From NCBI GenBank assembly GCA_028583685.1, contig JAMXIF010000003.1, positions 55,817,084 through 55,881,083 of the forward strand: a stretch of DNA of 64,000 nucleotides. The letters are read 5' to 3'. How positions within the stretch are numbered: the stretch's first letter is position 1; every line of letters starts with the position of its first letter. Shown one piece after another: positions 10,791 to 23,324 of the stretch. The notes under the pieces are model-generated. The model saw only the letters and a list, made by a program, of their open reading frames with translations, was not told the DNA's origin and did not search any database. This DNA comes from Petaurus breviceps papuanus (taxonomy: Eukaryota > Chordata > Mammalia > Diprotodontia > Petauridae). The position numbers and the translations under genes were made by a program.

Positions 10791-11747
10791 TTTTTGGATT
10801 TATAATTTGTTTGTCATTTTTTCCTAGTTTTGATGACATGTCAAATTCATTGATCTGCTCTTTTATTGATGTAAGTGACTAGATATAAATTTTCTCCTAA
10901 GTAGTGCATTGATTCCATTCCATAAATTTTAAAATGTAGTCTCTTTGTTGTCATTCTCTATAATGAAATTTTTTATTGTTTCTATGATTTGTTCTTTGAC
11001 ACATTCCTTCTTTAGGATTATATTATTTAGTTTCCATTAATTTTTAATTCATGTTTCCATTGTCCTTTATTGATTTTTCTTATCAAGGTCTGAAAAGGAT
11101 ACATTTAATATTTCTGATTTTTATGTTTAATTGTGATGTTTTTATGCCCTAATACATGGGTCATTTTTTTTGTGAAGGTGCCATATAATGCTGAGATATA
11201 CATTTATTCCTTTCTATTCCCATTCAATTTTTTCGCAGGTTTATCATATCTATTTTTTTTTTTCAAAAATGCTATTCTTCTCATTTACTTCTTTCTCATT
11301 TATTTTTTGGTTAAATTTATTTATGTATGAGAGGGGCAAGTTGAACTCCCCCCTATCCCCCCAGTATAGTTTTACTGTATGATTCATACAGTACTCACTT
11401 AACTTTTCCTTTAGAAATTTGAATGCTCTGCCACTTGGTACATATATATTTAGTATTTAGTTTTTTGTTATTGGTGGTAACTTTTAGCAAAATATATGTT
11501 CTATACTTACCTCTTTTAACTAAGTCTATTTTTGCTTTTGTTTTACCTGAGATCACAATTACTACCTCTACTTTTTAATAAATTTTACCTTAGCTGAAGC
11601 ACAGTAAATTCTGCTCTAGCCCCTTATTTTTACTCTATATGTGTCTCTCTGTTTCAAGTGCCTTTCTTGTAAATAACATATAGTTGGATTTCTAATTTTC
11701 TGCCCTTTTTTTAAATTGGCAAATCATCCCATTCACATTTATGATAG

Positions 11748-11780
<33 letters not shown>
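11748..11780. repeat. (TA)n microsatellite
   Basis: About 16 TA units, with tatgatagcta on both sides of the run. Confidence 0.95.
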
Positions 11781-11785
<5 letters not shown>

Positions 11786-12239
11786 GATAGCTAACTATGT
11801 ATTTCCCTCCATCCTATTTTTTCCTGTCTTTATTCTCTCTCTCTTTTTACACTGTACCTCTTGAAAAGTCAATTTTGCTTCTTACCACTGCTTCCTTTAA
11901 TCCGCCCTCCCCTCTTATTAGCCTTCCCTCTTTCTTATCCTCTGCCCCCTTATTTCCCTGTACAGCAAGATAGATTTTTATACCCAACTGAGTGTATATG
12001 TTATTCCTGCTTTGAGCCAATTCTGATGGGGATAAATGTTGCCCACCCCTTTCGTATTCCCCTCCAATGTAAAAGCTCTTCCTTTTAGGCCTTTTTTACA
12101 TAAGATAATTTCCCCATTGTACCTCACCCTTCCCCCTTCTTCTAGTGCATTCCTCTTTCAAACACTTACTTTTTTTTTAGATCATTCCACATAATCTACT
12201 TATATCCATTCACTTTGTTTATGTAAATGTATTTTAACC

Positions 12240-12420
12240 GCTGTAATAATTATGCCATTCTTAGGAGATGTAAGTATCATCTTCCCATATAGGAATGTAA
12301 ACAGTTTAACATTAATGAATTCTTTATGATTTCTTTTTCAAATTTACCTTTTTATGCTTCTCAAGTCTTGTATTTGAAAATCAAATTTTCTATTCAGATT
12401 TGTTCTTTTTGTCAGGAATA
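12240..12420 (-). repeat. Second copy of the ~185 bp direct repeat
   Basis: This is the copy in normal L1 order, between ORF1 and the spacer. See the partner at 10597-10790. Confidence 0.85.
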
Positions 12421-13264
12421 CCTGAAAGTCCTGTATGTTATTAAATGTTCATTTTCCTTCTGAAAAATTAGACTCAGTTTTGCTGTGTAGCTTATTTTTG
12501 GTTGTAATCCTAGCTTCTTTATCTTATGGAATATTGTATTCCAAGCCCACCAATCTTGTAATGTGGAAGTTGCTAAATCTTGTATCATCCTGCCTATAGT
12601 TCCAGGTTATTTAAATTACTTCTTGCTACTTGCTTGCAATACTTTCTCCTTTATGGGAGAATTCTACAATTTGGTTACAAAGTTCTTGGGAGTTCTTATT
12701 TTGGGATCTCTTTCAGGAGGTGGTTATGCATTCTTTCAATTTCTATTTTACCATCTGATTCTAGGATAACATAGCACTTTTTTCTGGATAATTTCTTGAA
12801 ACATAATGTCTAAGCACTTTTTCATCATTGTCTTCAGGTAGTCCAAAATTCTTAAATTATCCCTTCTATATTTTCCATGTTTATTGGTTTTCCAATGAGA
12901 TATTTCACAGTTTCTTTTATCTTTTCATTCTTTTTATTTTATTTTATTGTTTCTTAATGTCTCTTGGAGCCATTAGCTTCCAGTTGTCCAGTTCTAATTT
13001 TTAGATAATTATTATCTTCAGTGAGATTCTGTACCTGTTTTGCCATTTGGCCAATTCTTTTTAAGAGTTCTTTTCATCAGTGAATTTTTGTATCTCTTTT
13101 TCTTTTTGACTAATTCTGCTTTTTAAGGACTTTTTTCTTCAGTGAATATTTTGCCTCATTGGTCATCTGGCAATTCTGTTTTTTTTTTAAATGTTATTTC
13201 CTTCAGTGTTTTTTTTTTGTGTGTGACTCTTTTGCCAAACTGTTGAGTCTCTTTTCATAATTTT

Positions 13265-13400
13265 CTTGCATCACTCTGGGCCCTGGGACAAACCATTTCT
13301 TCTATGGGTCTCAGTTTCCTCATGTATAAAATGAAAGTATTGGACAAGATGATGTCTGAGGACTCATATCTCTAATAATATCATGAGTTTCTGTAACAAG
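13265..13400 (+). mobile_element. MIR-like SINE 3' part
   Basis: Contains ggtctcagtttcctcatg, ataaaatgaaagtattgg and acaagatgatgtctgagg, the plus-strand 3' series of MIR/THER-type CORE-SINEs. Confidence 0.7.
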
Positions 13401-13482
13401 TATTTGGTGAATAGTATAGACACAAAGGAAAAAGTTGAGTATTTATCCATGTTGAATATAGCCATGAACTTAAAAACATAGT

Positions 13483-13756
13483 TGTAATGGGGACATACCT
13501 GGGCCCCATTTTCTTTTGGAGAATGTATGGATATTCTCTGCCTCCTCCAGCAGGACTACATACATCTCTGAGAATATCTTAAATGACTGCTGAGCCAGAT
13601 TAGTTGAGGACTCAATGGATCTTTTATAAGAGTACAGTTTCTGGTCTCTACTTTTTCCTGTGGTCTCTTCCCCAAGGCCATTGCAATCCTGCTCATGTAG
13701 CAACAGAACTTAAACAGATAACTTGTGTCTGGACCCCTAGGTACCTTTGCAACATT
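13483..13756 (+). mobile_element. Possible LTR fragment
   Basis: It starts tgtaatgg like the surer LTRs, has a tttataag box near 13622, and ends cctttgcaaca. No target duplication was found and the length is short. It may instead be unique sequence. Confidence 0.3.
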
Positions 13757-13849
13757 TTTGTTTTTTATTTTCTTTTAGTACAGACATTTTAAATCTTTTT
13801 TGTGTATTCTATAGCCTTTTAGTAGTCTGAATAAACATCTAGTCACTTT

Positions 13850-14035
13850 TTCAGTACAATGTTTTTAAATGTATAAACAAAATCCATAAAATTACAAAGG
13901 AAACCAATTATAAAGCAAGTTGTAAAAATATAAAAAAAAACTATGCATTATGTTATTATACTACATGACAATATTAAAATATGTAAAATATTTAAAAATC
14001 AAGCTCATGGATCCCACAGTTAAGAAATATTGTGT
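13850..14035 (-). mobile_element. Degraded hAT-like DNA repeat (same family as 23782-23964)
   Basis: Shares ttttaaatgtataaac, attacaaaggaaaccaatta and ggatcccacagttaagaa with the copies at 23782 and 52270. The left terminal repeat is not seen. Confidence 0.5.
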
Positions 14036-14161
14036 TATTAGTGTTCAAATGCAGCAGTTATTAGAGCAGTTATGGTGTGGCAGTGGCAGGATTTACTGTT
14101 AGCACTGTTTTCTATGTTAAAATAAAAGGTCTTTTCCAACTTTATTCACATTGTGCATTGG

Positions 14162-14195
14162 TTTCTCTCTCTCTCTCTGTGTCTCTGTCTCTGTC

Positions 14196-14244
<49 letters not shown>

Positions 14245-14262
14245 CTCTCACTCACTCACTTT
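14162..14262. repeat. (TC)n microsatellite
   Basis: TC units with some TG and TTTC interruptions. The open frame across it (poly Ser-Leu) is an artefact. Confidence 0.95.
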
Positions 14263-15344
14263 CCCCATGACACTGGGATGGGTTCTTATTTCTTATCCAA
14301 GTGATGTAAAAATTTAGTGGAATTTCTACTAAGTAGAGGAAGCTTTCCCTAGAAAGTAGTTTCTTCTACATGGTTGAATTATAGAACAGGAAGCAGTGAG
14401 GGTCACAAGATTTTTCCCCTCTACCCTACCACATGCCCTCAAACCAGCTTTTTCCATCTTTAAACACAATTGCCCTGGTAAGTTGAAATAATTCAATATC
14501 TAAATGTAATATGAGGTAAAGTCACTTAGAAATTGAGAAAATTGGTCTCATTTTGCATTTGTATAAAGCAAAACAAAGGCAATTAACAATAACCCAGCTG
14601 TACCAGTGATATTTCCTGGAATACTCTTATAGGTTTGTTGAAGCTTGGGAGCTAAGGCTATTGTTTTTTGCTTTTGGTTAGTGGTGTCCCTATTTGGACA
14701 ACTTATTAACTGGAGGAGATTTAATAGAGCAGGATAAATACTATTTCCATTAAAAAAATCTTCTTGCTAGAGATAAAAATAGAAAATTAGCCATCTCACT
14801 TGAACTTGCTTGAAACAGTGTGTAGTAAGCCCTAGATTAAAAAGCAGGACTAATTTTATCCAGTGATGAGATGAGTCAGGATCAGAGAGAAGGGAGTTTA
14901 AGAACAAACATGAGATATGCTTTGGCAACAAGTATTCATTGAGTGAGAAACTGTGGACTTTTTACTTTAAAAATTTCCTCAGATACAAACCTCTTTCTTA
15001 AAACTGAAAGAGCCATTTCCACCAGTTAGATAGGAAGACAGACAACTTTCTCTCCCCTCCAAATAATCAAAAATGTATTTTTCTAAAATGTTCACATTCT
15101 GCCATGTGGGTAATTAAATTAAAAAAAGTAAATATTAAATGTGATGAGCAAGGATTGAGAGGCATAATTTCCATTAACTCTAATGAGCACTGCATTTCTA
15201 AAATCTCCATTCAGAGCCTTAATATTTATATTCTGACATTCAAAGCTCTCATTTCTAAACTTAAAAAATATCAAAACATTGTCAGACTTTCAATTACAAA
15301 ATCATTCCATGAGCTATAGTTATCTTTGGTAACAATAAAAGTAA
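14263..15344. other. Unassigned AT-rich intergenic sequence
   Basis: No coding frame of credible length, no clear repeat and no RNA gene seen. Confidence 0.6.
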
Positions 15345-15371
15345 TTAGGTTGAAAGAAAATCAAATAGAAA

Positions 15372-17605
15372 AAGTTTTTATTTCTTCTTTCTCCCTCTCT
15401 CTCCTTAAAAGTTTTGCTTTTAACCACCGCCTCCCTCAATTTTCCATCCCTTCTATCAGTGTTCTCCCTTTTCTTTCCCTTTTTCCATAATACTTCTTCC
15501 CTCCCTTCTAACCACCCCATCCCTTTTCATTCCTCTTTTTCATCCTACTGACTTTAGGGCAAATTAGATTTCTATACCTGAGTATGTTATTCCCTCCTTG
15601 AGGTAAAACTGATGAGAGTAAATTTCAAACCATGCTCATCTCCCTCCCTTCATTCCCTCTACTGTAAAATGTTTTTGTACCTCTTCATGTGATGTAATTT
15701 ACCTTTTTCTACCACCTCCTTTCCTCTTCTCCCATTACAATCCCTTTTTACCCCTTTATTAGGTTATTATTACATCATTTAATTTATAGCCACACCCTCT
15801 GTCTATGTATATCTCTTCTAAATGTTGTAATATAGATAGAATTCTGAAGTTACAAATATCATCTTTCTATATAGAGATGTAAACAGTTTGCCTTTACTGA
15901 GTAACAAGTTTTGTTTTCTTTCCTGTTTACTTTTTTATGTCTCTCTTGAGTCCTGTATTTGAAGATCAAATTTTTCATTGATTTCTGGTCTTTTCATCAA
16001 GAGGGTCTGAAAGTACACTAGTTCATTGTCCATCTCTTTGTCTAAAAGATTATTCTCAAATTTTCTGGATAGTTGTTCCTTGGCTGTAATCTAAGCTTCT
16101 TTGCCTTAAGGAATATCATATTCCAAGCCATTTGATCTTTTAATGCAGAAGCTGCAAGATTCTATGTGATTCTGACTTCCATGATGTTTGAATTGTTTCT
16201 TTCTAGCTACTTGCAGTATTTTCTCCTTGACCTGATAATTCTGGAATTTGGCTATAATATTCCTTGGTGTTTTCAATTTAGTATCTCTTTCAGGAGATGA
16301 TTGATGAATTCTTTTGATGGCTATTTTGCCCTCTGGCTTTAGAACCTCAGGGCAGTTTTGGCTTTTAGGGAGTCCAATAATTCTTAAATTTTCTCTCGTT
16401 TTTCAAGATCAGTTGTTTTTCTAATGAAACATTTTAAAATTTCTCCTATTTTTTCATTTTTTAAAATTTTGTTTGACTGATTATTGACATTTCATAGAGA
16501 CATTAGATTCCCATGTGCCCAATTCTAATTTTTAATGAATTGTTTTCTTCAGTTAGCTTTTGTACCTTCTTTTCCATTTGGCCAATTCTACTTTTTAAGT
16601 AGTCATTTTCTTTAGTGTACTTTTCCCATTTTGTCAATCGTATTTTTAAAATAATTGTTCATTTTTTCTTCTACCTCTTTAATTTGACTTTTAAAATCCT
16701 TCTTGAGGTCTTTCAATAATGTTTTTCGAACTTGAGAACAGTTCATTGTGCCCTTCGAGGTTTCAGGTGTGTTTATAGTGACAATGTTGTCCTCTCCTGA
16801 ATTTGTATTTTGATCTTCCCTGTCCCCATATTAAGAATCTATGGTCCTTGTTTTACTATGTTGTTTTTTGCTCATGGTGTTTGTCTTTTTCCTTGCTTTT
16901 AAATTTGATCTCTGCTTCTGGGGCACAAGGGGTACTGTCCCACACTTCTTGTGCTTGGGGTCAGGGTCCTGGTTATTCGTTTTGTGTTCTGGAGCCTCAG
17001 GTTCTAGCAACTGGAGGCCATAGAGGCTGTAGCTTACCTGGTGTTGAGGTGGAGCTGGTGGTGGTGGCTGGTGTGTGCCAAGGCCAAGTGGGGTTTTTTC
17101 TCCTTTGCCAGGGTTACACTGAAGCTTGTGGGGTGAGGTATGAGGGTGTGGGTGGTCTGGCTGATAGAGATTGCCCCCTTCAAACTGGAGCTGTGCTAGA
17201 GCACAGGTAGGCTCAGTTGCTATTGGACATCTGTCTGCTGTGCAAGTGGTAGTTCTTCATGCTGGTTCTCCTGGCTGTGCAAAGGTATGTGAGGGTCCTG
17301 GTGTTAGTGCTTGCCCATTCTACCACTGGGGGCCTGAAGATCTCACACTGGTCCACTAAGGTGGGGCTTGACACTGGCTTGATGGGATGTCTCCAGTCCT
17401 GTACTTGTCCCCTTCAATAACAGCAAGAGGGACTTTTCTTGTTAATTCCCCTAGCCTTATGAGCTAAAAAAAAGATGGCGCACCCCCTCTTTCTGCTGGC
17501 TCCACCATTCCAGGATTATTCCTGGGGTAGAATTTTCTGGGTTTTTCAAGGTTAGTAAGGTATAGTGAGAGAGACTTACAGCTTATTCTTCCATTTTGGT
17601 TCCAA
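15372..17605 (-). mobile_element. L1/HAL1 5' half: 5'UTR, ORF1 and spacer only
   Basis: On the minus strand it begins near 17605 with ggaaccaaaatggaag, an L1-style start. A long 5'UTR follows, then ORF1 from ATG 16875 (MSKKQHSKTRTIDS), then the purine-rich spacer, and it stops at gaagaaataaaaac near 15372. This is the base at which the HAL1 element entered the other L1. There is no ORF2, 3'UTR or A tail. The ORF1 start is closer to the HAL1 (MSRQRKQ) than to the full-length L1 (MGQKQL). It is either a HAL1 truncated at its 3' side or an L1 cut by deletion. Confidence 0.75.
15920..16875 (-). pseudogene. ORF1 relic of the 5'-half element
   Basis: Start MSKKQHSKTRTIDS at 16875. The coiled-coil region corresponds to 16500-16740, and the C-terminal region lies near 15960-16300. 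It is broken by stops throughout. The length fits ORF1p of about 320-340 codons. Confidence 0.65.
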
Positions 17606-17707
17606 GAAGTTAGTAGGGGAAATTTTTGAATGCTGAATTAATTAGGGGTCAGAGAGACGTGTTTTATTAGGGTTAGGTCATGAGCATACTGTCAAGTCCT
17701 CTGTCTT

Positions 17708-17861
17708 TTTTTTTTTTTTGGAAGGGGGAAGACAGGGCAATTGGGCTTAAGTGACTTGCCCAAGGCCACACAGCTAGTAAGTGTTAAGTGTCTGAGGCCA
17801 TATTTGAACTCAGGTCCTCCTGACTTCAGGGCCGGTGCTCTATTAACTGTGCCACCTAAGA
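17708..17861 (-). mobile_element. tRNA-derived SINE, type 1
   Basis: The T-run at the left is the A tail of a minus-strand SINE. The body has ggtgacttgcccaaggcc-like and ttgaactcaggtcctcctga sequences. The 10 bp duplication cctctgtctt is exact at 17698-17707 and 17862-17871. Confidence 0.88.
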
Positions 17862-18139
17862 CCTCTGTCTTAGGCACCAAGCTCTCTTTGCTCTCAGATC
17901 TTCTTGACTTCTGTATAGATAGTTATAGTCAATCAAAAGGTCTACTAACAGCTCAATAAAACCTAAATCCATAGTAAATATTAAGCACAATCAGTAAGAA
18001 ATGAAACATTATTTAAGCAAATCCAATGAAACAAAACTAAACTATAGAAGCTCATTGTCAAGTGGCTTTCAATGATTGTCTTTGGTGGTGCTTAAATTAA
18101 AAAATAAAGTAGGGAATTAAGGAAAATCAAATAATATCA

Positions 18140-18290
18140 GAGCTCACATTTATATAGCACTTTATAGGTAACAATGTAATTTCCTGCAGCCATGATGGTA
18201 TATGTAGTATAGGAATTGATTACCATTTTACAGAGGAGGAAGAGGAGGATCAGAGGGTTTAAGTGACTTTTCCTGTAATCACTATCACAT
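18140..18290 (-). mobile_element. MIR SINE, degraded
   Basis: Shows catttatatagcacttta, ccattttacagagga and gtttaagtgacttttcc in reverse MIR order. Confidence 0.65.
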
Positions 18291-18778
18291 ATTTTCTTAC
18301 TACATCTAAACTGTTGTCTTCTGACTTAGATTCTAATAAACTTTCTTCTACAAAATGCTTTCTTAATGTGGCTTATAAGGAGGAAAGAATAGACATCTCT
18401 AATTTCTCCTCCTCCTACCCTTCTCCAAAGGAGACCTTAATTCCTACCAAGAGGAGAAAGAGGAGGTTAGAGTTGGAGGCTTGTCATTCTGCTTTCTTCG
18501 GAGAGGGAGAGTACCAGGTTAGAATTATATTTCTCTGTTGTCTGAAATATTGTTATTCTAGGAGAAATAATTTGTGCTAAATTCCAGGGAAAGGGGACCC
18601 CAAGCTTTATATCCAAGACTTGACAGTCTTTCCACCAAATGCCAGTTTCACAATTAACATACATAGCAAGTTGTAAGAAAACCCATTTATCCAAGTTGAT
18701 AGCAAAATAGAAATCAGAGAAAGTATACATATGAGAATATATCAGATAATCCAGATTAAAGGAGCTTTCCCATTGGGA
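18291..18778. other. Unassigned sequence before the assembly gap
   Basis: No repeat or gene recognised. The 105-codon open frame at 18263-18580 has no recognisable domain. Confidence 0.5.
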
Positions 18779-18878
18779 NNNNNNNNNNNNNNNNNNNNNN
18801 NNNNNNNNNNNNNNNNNNNNNNNNNNNNNNNNNNNNNNNNNNNNNNNNNNNNNNNNNNNNNNNNNNNNNNNNNNNNNN
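18779..18878. other. Assembly gap (100 N)
   Basis: Exactly 100 N characters. A round-number gap usually means the real size is unknown. Confidence 0.99.
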
Positions 18879-19166
<288 letters not shown>

Positions 19167-19547
19167 CCATAACTTAGGCAAAGAAGAAAACTCCATGAAG
19201 TTTCTAGTTTAGCAAACTGAGGATAAGAACATGATAAATTCTGCTAGTTCCTGTCATATCAGTTTCTTTCTAGAGACTTTCCCTTAAGTGACATAGAGAG
19301 AGGTTGGCATCATGTATCTTCTCAGAATAACTAGAAGAGAGTTAGGAGACCAAATCTCTCTTCTCTCCTGTTCTTGCCAACTTTGCCCTGCTCCTCATTC
19401 AGGTGCTTGGCATTGATCTTCATTAGTGAGAAGAGAGTCCTGTACAGATGGGCTCTGGGGTTTGAGTTACACGGATTTTTCCAGTGTTTCTAGGAGAGTA
19501 ACATCATATATTCAGAACTAAAAAAATACTGGAGAGATAATCATCAA
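19167..19547. other. Unassigned intergenic sequence
   Basis: No gene, repeat or strong motif recognised. Confidence 0.5.
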
Positions 19548-19558
19548 CCTAACCCTTT

Positions 19559-19699
19559 TTTTGGTGAGGCAGTTGGGTTTTTAAGTGACTTGGCCAGAGT
19601 CACAGAGCTAGTAAGTGTCAGGTGTCTGAGATCGTATTTGAACTCATGTCCTCCTGACTCCAGGACTGGTGCTCTATCCACTGTGTCACATAGCTGTCC
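19559..19699 (-). mobile_element. tRNA-derived SINE, type 1
   Basis: A minus-strand copy with the T-run left and tagctgtccc right. The duplication cctaaccctttt lies at 19548-19559 and cctaacccttt at 19700-19710. It sits inside an older MIR-like sequence (tttacaggtgag after the insertion). Confidence 0.85.
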
Positions 19700-19754
19700 C
19701 CTAACCCTTTCATTTTACAGGTGAGTATTTTTTTATTTTCCTCAGTGATGTGGT

Positions 19755-20035
19755 ATTTGCTACCTCTGGGACCCTGGCCAAGTCCCTTCTCCTTTTATCT
19801 GTAAAAAAAAGAATAAGAACTGATTCTGTGATTTCATCTATATAAAGACTTCTCAGTTTCACAAGCCTCCTTCCATGAATACAGAAAGGGATCTTCTCTG
19901 CAACTTGTCCGGCTGCCTACAGTTCTGCCTTTCCCAGAGTTACATAACCAGTATGGGTCAGAGGCATGCCTTGAATCTTGGGTCCCTTGACTTCAAGCCT
20001 AACCCTGTCTCTCTTATACTACAGTGCCTTTTTAA
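19755..20035. mobile_element. Two degraded MIR-like pieces in opposite orientation
   Basis: About 19755-19835 reads gggaccctggccaagtcc on the plus strand. About 19915-20035 reads gagttacataacca and gacttcaagcctaaccc, minus-strand MIR style. Both are weak. Confidence 0.4.
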
Positions 20036-20347
20036 ATCAGGAGATTGGATAGGTTTTCAGTTATAAATAATATGATATGCAATAAAAAAATTTTCAGGCT
20101 TAAATTTTCTTTAGCCTTAATAGTTGGCTCATAATATAACTTGTCTTGATTTTGCATCTATAGACATAACTTGAAGATCTGGCAAAGTTCAGGGGGAGCA
20201 ATATAGTTTGGGCCTTTTTGAATGAAACAAAATTTCTGGTGAACAGTACAATCAATTAGCAGACTGAGAATGCAATACATTATACTTACATCTGTTCTAT
20301 ATCTCTTCCTGGGCTAGTGATACTAAGATATTTATGACTGTGTTTAA

Positions 20348-21447
20348 TGTAATTGCCAAGGAAAGGCAACTTCCCAAGGTTCAAAATACCAGCATAGGTG
20401 CTCTCCATTTTATTCAGTGACAAACCAAGAACAGAGAAGGTCAAACATGACATCATTCAAAATACAGCATTTACTAAGAGTGATTAAATAATCTCCAAGT
20501 ACTACCCCACCCCAGGACCTTCCAATCATTCAATCAATTACAAAGTCCCAGTTCTAAATACTTCTCCACCCCTAGGCTATACCTTCATTTAGTCCACCAC
20601 AAAGCACAAAAAGATCAAAAGTTCCCCACCCCTGGATCACAATTGAATCTACCCCAGAGTTACATCAAGTTTAAGCACAGCACATAATACCCAAATGGAG
20701 GTCTTTTCTTCATCTTGACACCAAGGCAAGTTCTCAGCAATCTTAGTTCCTGGGGAGACAAGGCTTAGCAAGGCCACAAGATACATTGCCAGTCTCTTCA
20801 TTAATTCATCCTCTGTCTGTAGAACAGTCCTAGAACCCCTGAAAACATTAGCAAAACCCTCTCCTAGGATTTCTGTAAACATACAACAAGAAAATCCTTC
20901 TTCAGGGCTTCTGAACCAACAGAAAGGCTCCCAGACCCCTGCAACAACAGCACTGTCCTTCACCAGTAGACAGTATTCACTCTGTCTGCAGGACAGTCTC
21001 CAGACCCCTGCAACAACAGCACTGTCCTTCACCAGTGGACAGTATTCACTCTCTGTCTGCAGGACAGTCTCAGGGCTTCTTAACCAAAAGCCAGGTTCCA
21101 GGACTTCTTCAACAACAGGACCGTCTTTCACCAGTAGACAAATCTGGCAAAAGAACATCAAAACAGACAGACAAAGTACCAGCAAAACAGCCATGTCTCC
21201 TCAGTCCTTGGCAGCTCAGGGGGCAGGTCTCAAAAGTCCAGGGCAATTCAAAGCGGCCACCAGCAATTCTCTTAGTCTCTCTCTCTCCACGAGGTGCTGC
21301 TTCCAAAAAAAAAAAGTTCTTCTGCCTCTCACTTGTCTCTCCAAATCTACATCACCAGCTGGGATTAACAAGCTCTGGGTTTTGACACAATCAATTTGAA
21401 AACCAAGCCCAATACAGGGGAATCTCCACATTCCATTACTATCACAT
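20348..21447 (-). mobile_element. Long ERV solo LTR with internal tandem repeats
   Basis: On the plus strand it runs from tgtaattgcc to about ccattactatcaca, so the LTR reads on the minus strand. Near its 3' side is ctgaataaaatgg, a polyadenylation signal. A unit of about 60-67 bp (ggacagtctc plus caccagtagacag-like) is repeated across 20940-21150. Length is about 1.1 kb. It resembles the LTRs at 29739 and 60738 in the poly(A)-side region. The right end and target duplication are uncertain. It looks like a worn fossil. Confidence 0.75.
20935..21150. repeat. Tandem repeat inside the LTR
   Basis: Units containing caacaacagcactgtccttc and gacagtattcactctgtctg recur twice, with a third diverged unit ending ccgtctttcaccagtagaca. 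Confidence 0.85.
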
Positions 21448-22090
21448 GAAATTCTTTGAACTTCTTGTTAAATATCCTCACTGACTCAGTAGTAAATTTT
21501 ATGTTATATGTTAAAATTTTGCTTTTAATCTATAAATACAATATAGTATATAGGATTTAAAAATGATAATAATATATCTTATTTCATTTTAAAAGTTCAT
21601 CACAATCATCTAGCAATACATTTTGTCTAACTTAAATATATAAACATAAACATGCACATGTATTACATATATTTATAAGATTTTTATGAAAAGCCTAGAT
21701 TTTTTTTTCAATTTTATCTTCCTATCTTATAAAGATAAAATCACAGTCTAACTTTCTGAGTTATCCAGAGCAGGAGGCAGACTCTGATGTGTGTATTTGT
21801 TTTGTAACAAATTTTATACTTTGATATACTCCAAAATAAAATCAGAAGGCTTAGTTCCTTTGTATCTTTACTTCCAAAGATCCTTATTAGTTTAGGCTGT
21901 TTTTACAACCCTATCAGTTGCTCATATTTGCTCTTGATAAGCTTCAGCATCTGCTTTAATCTGTAACTACCAAATGGTTATCAGAATGAGCTAGAAGCAA
22001 CCAATATAACTCTTAAAGATAGGGTATCTTCAAGATCAAGCCATCTCCTTAAGGTGGCGAGGGACGCAGGACATCTTCCTTCCTCAAAAA
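21448..22090. other. Unassigned AT-rich sequence
   Basis: No gene or repeat recognised. Confidence 0.5.
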
Positions 22091-22094
22091 TGAT

Positions 22095-22330
22095 CATTGA
22101 ATAAATATGCATTTACTAATAGCTCTCATTTACATAAAGCTAGGGCTATTTATAATATTTCCTTTAATTCACACAGTAAGTCTATGAACTAGAGGCTATA
22201 AGGATTCTCATTTTATGGATAAAAAACAAATGAAGCTTAGAGAAGTTACATGATATGACAAGAATGACACAGCTATTATTTGTACCCTGATTTTCACTGC
22301 TTAAAATTTAGTGCTCTATCTTCTAGTCCA
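22095..22330 (-). mobile_element. MIR SINE
   Basis: Shows taatagctctcatttac, ttcacacagtaagtctatg, gaagcttagagaagtta and tagtgctctatcttc in reverse MIR order, over nearly the full length. Confidence 0.75.
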
Positions 22331-23324
22331 TATTCTCCTTTTAATGTACAATTCCTGGAATAATGTGAATATAAAGAAACAGCTTTCATATAGAATAATT
22401 CATTAGGTCAAATTCTTCTTAGTTCTAAATGACCTCCTAGAATTAAATGATTTGCTGAATTCTATCAGGCTATCAGGGGATCATTTAATGAATTATTGGT
22501 GAAAGATTTCATATATTTCTCCTAGTACCTAACTTACTACTGAGGAATTTCTCAGGTACAAGAGTAAAACATTTTCTCTAAATGCATTTATAAAGTTAAG
22601 GAGGAGTCTAAGTTGTGGTAGAAAATATCACTTTAGAGTCAAAAGAAAAATATAAACTCTGTTATTAATACACGAGGAAAAAAGTTTTCTTCTATTGAAT
22701 GACAATATAAAATAGTTGGGCATATTTTGGTATCACTTCAACATTTCTATGGCGATATTAACAACTAGTGCCATGGATTTCTGTCAGTTTCTCTTTTAGA
22801 ACTGTACAAAAGAAGAATGCCAACACATTAATCATAAAAATGTCCTGATCTGTACACTTTTTTCTTTTATCAATAAAATAGCTACAGTGGGATTCTAGAT
22901 TGTTTGGAGAGCTATCCAGGGCAAGACATATGCTGCAACAACTCTAAAAATAGAAGTATATTATTTATTTCAGTGTCTTTTAATAATTCTTTTGAGAATA
23001 TTCTTTCTGGAAAAAGTTATCAAATGTGTACATGGTGCATATCATTCTCACTAATCAGCTGAGCTGTTAAATTAATCAACAAAAGTTTCATGCAAAAAAT
23101 ATTATCCTGTATCTAGTCTTACCATATCTTCAACCAAAGACAACTGTCTTCATTTCTTTTGTTGATAACTCTCTCAGACTTTTACATGAAATTAAAATGA
23201 TATATGGTCCTTTGCTTTTAATAATGTGAGAGAATTGATGAGGTTGGTGCTGTACATTGGGCAAGCAAACATTACAGGCCTTGTTTCAAGAGAGACACAA
23301 TTTACTTCAGAAACAAAGGTAATT
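22331..23324. other. Unassigned intergenic sequence
   Basis: AT-rich, with no gene, repeat or RNA recognised. Confidence 0.5.

Larger units (their letters stand above)
10597..13255 (-). mobile_element. Rearranged L1 fragment (ORF1, spacer, ORF2 N-terminus) with an internal duplication
   Basis: Read on the minus strand, 13255-12400 is ORF1-like, 12400-11790 is the pyrimidine/purine spacer, and 11790-10790 is the start of ORF2 up to the endonuclease region. At 10597-10790 the spacer/ORF1-end sequence occurs again in the same orientation, copying 12240-12420. There is no 3'UTR or A tail. A (TA)n run at 11748-11780 interrupts the spacer. It is a 5'-side piece, older than the full-length copies. 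Confidence 0.8.

Noticed and set aside
16803-17210. 135-codon plus-strand open frame
   Set aside because: It is antisense to an L1 5'UTR and ORF1 start, with no domain.
20940-21150. CRISPR-like array
   Set aside because: Repeats are adjacent without unique spacers and lie in an LTR of a vertebrate genome.
20649-21194. 181-codon open frame on the minus strand
   Set aside because: It lies within an LTR, is built largely from the tandem repeat, and has no recognised domain. It is best read as chance opening in a fossil LTR.
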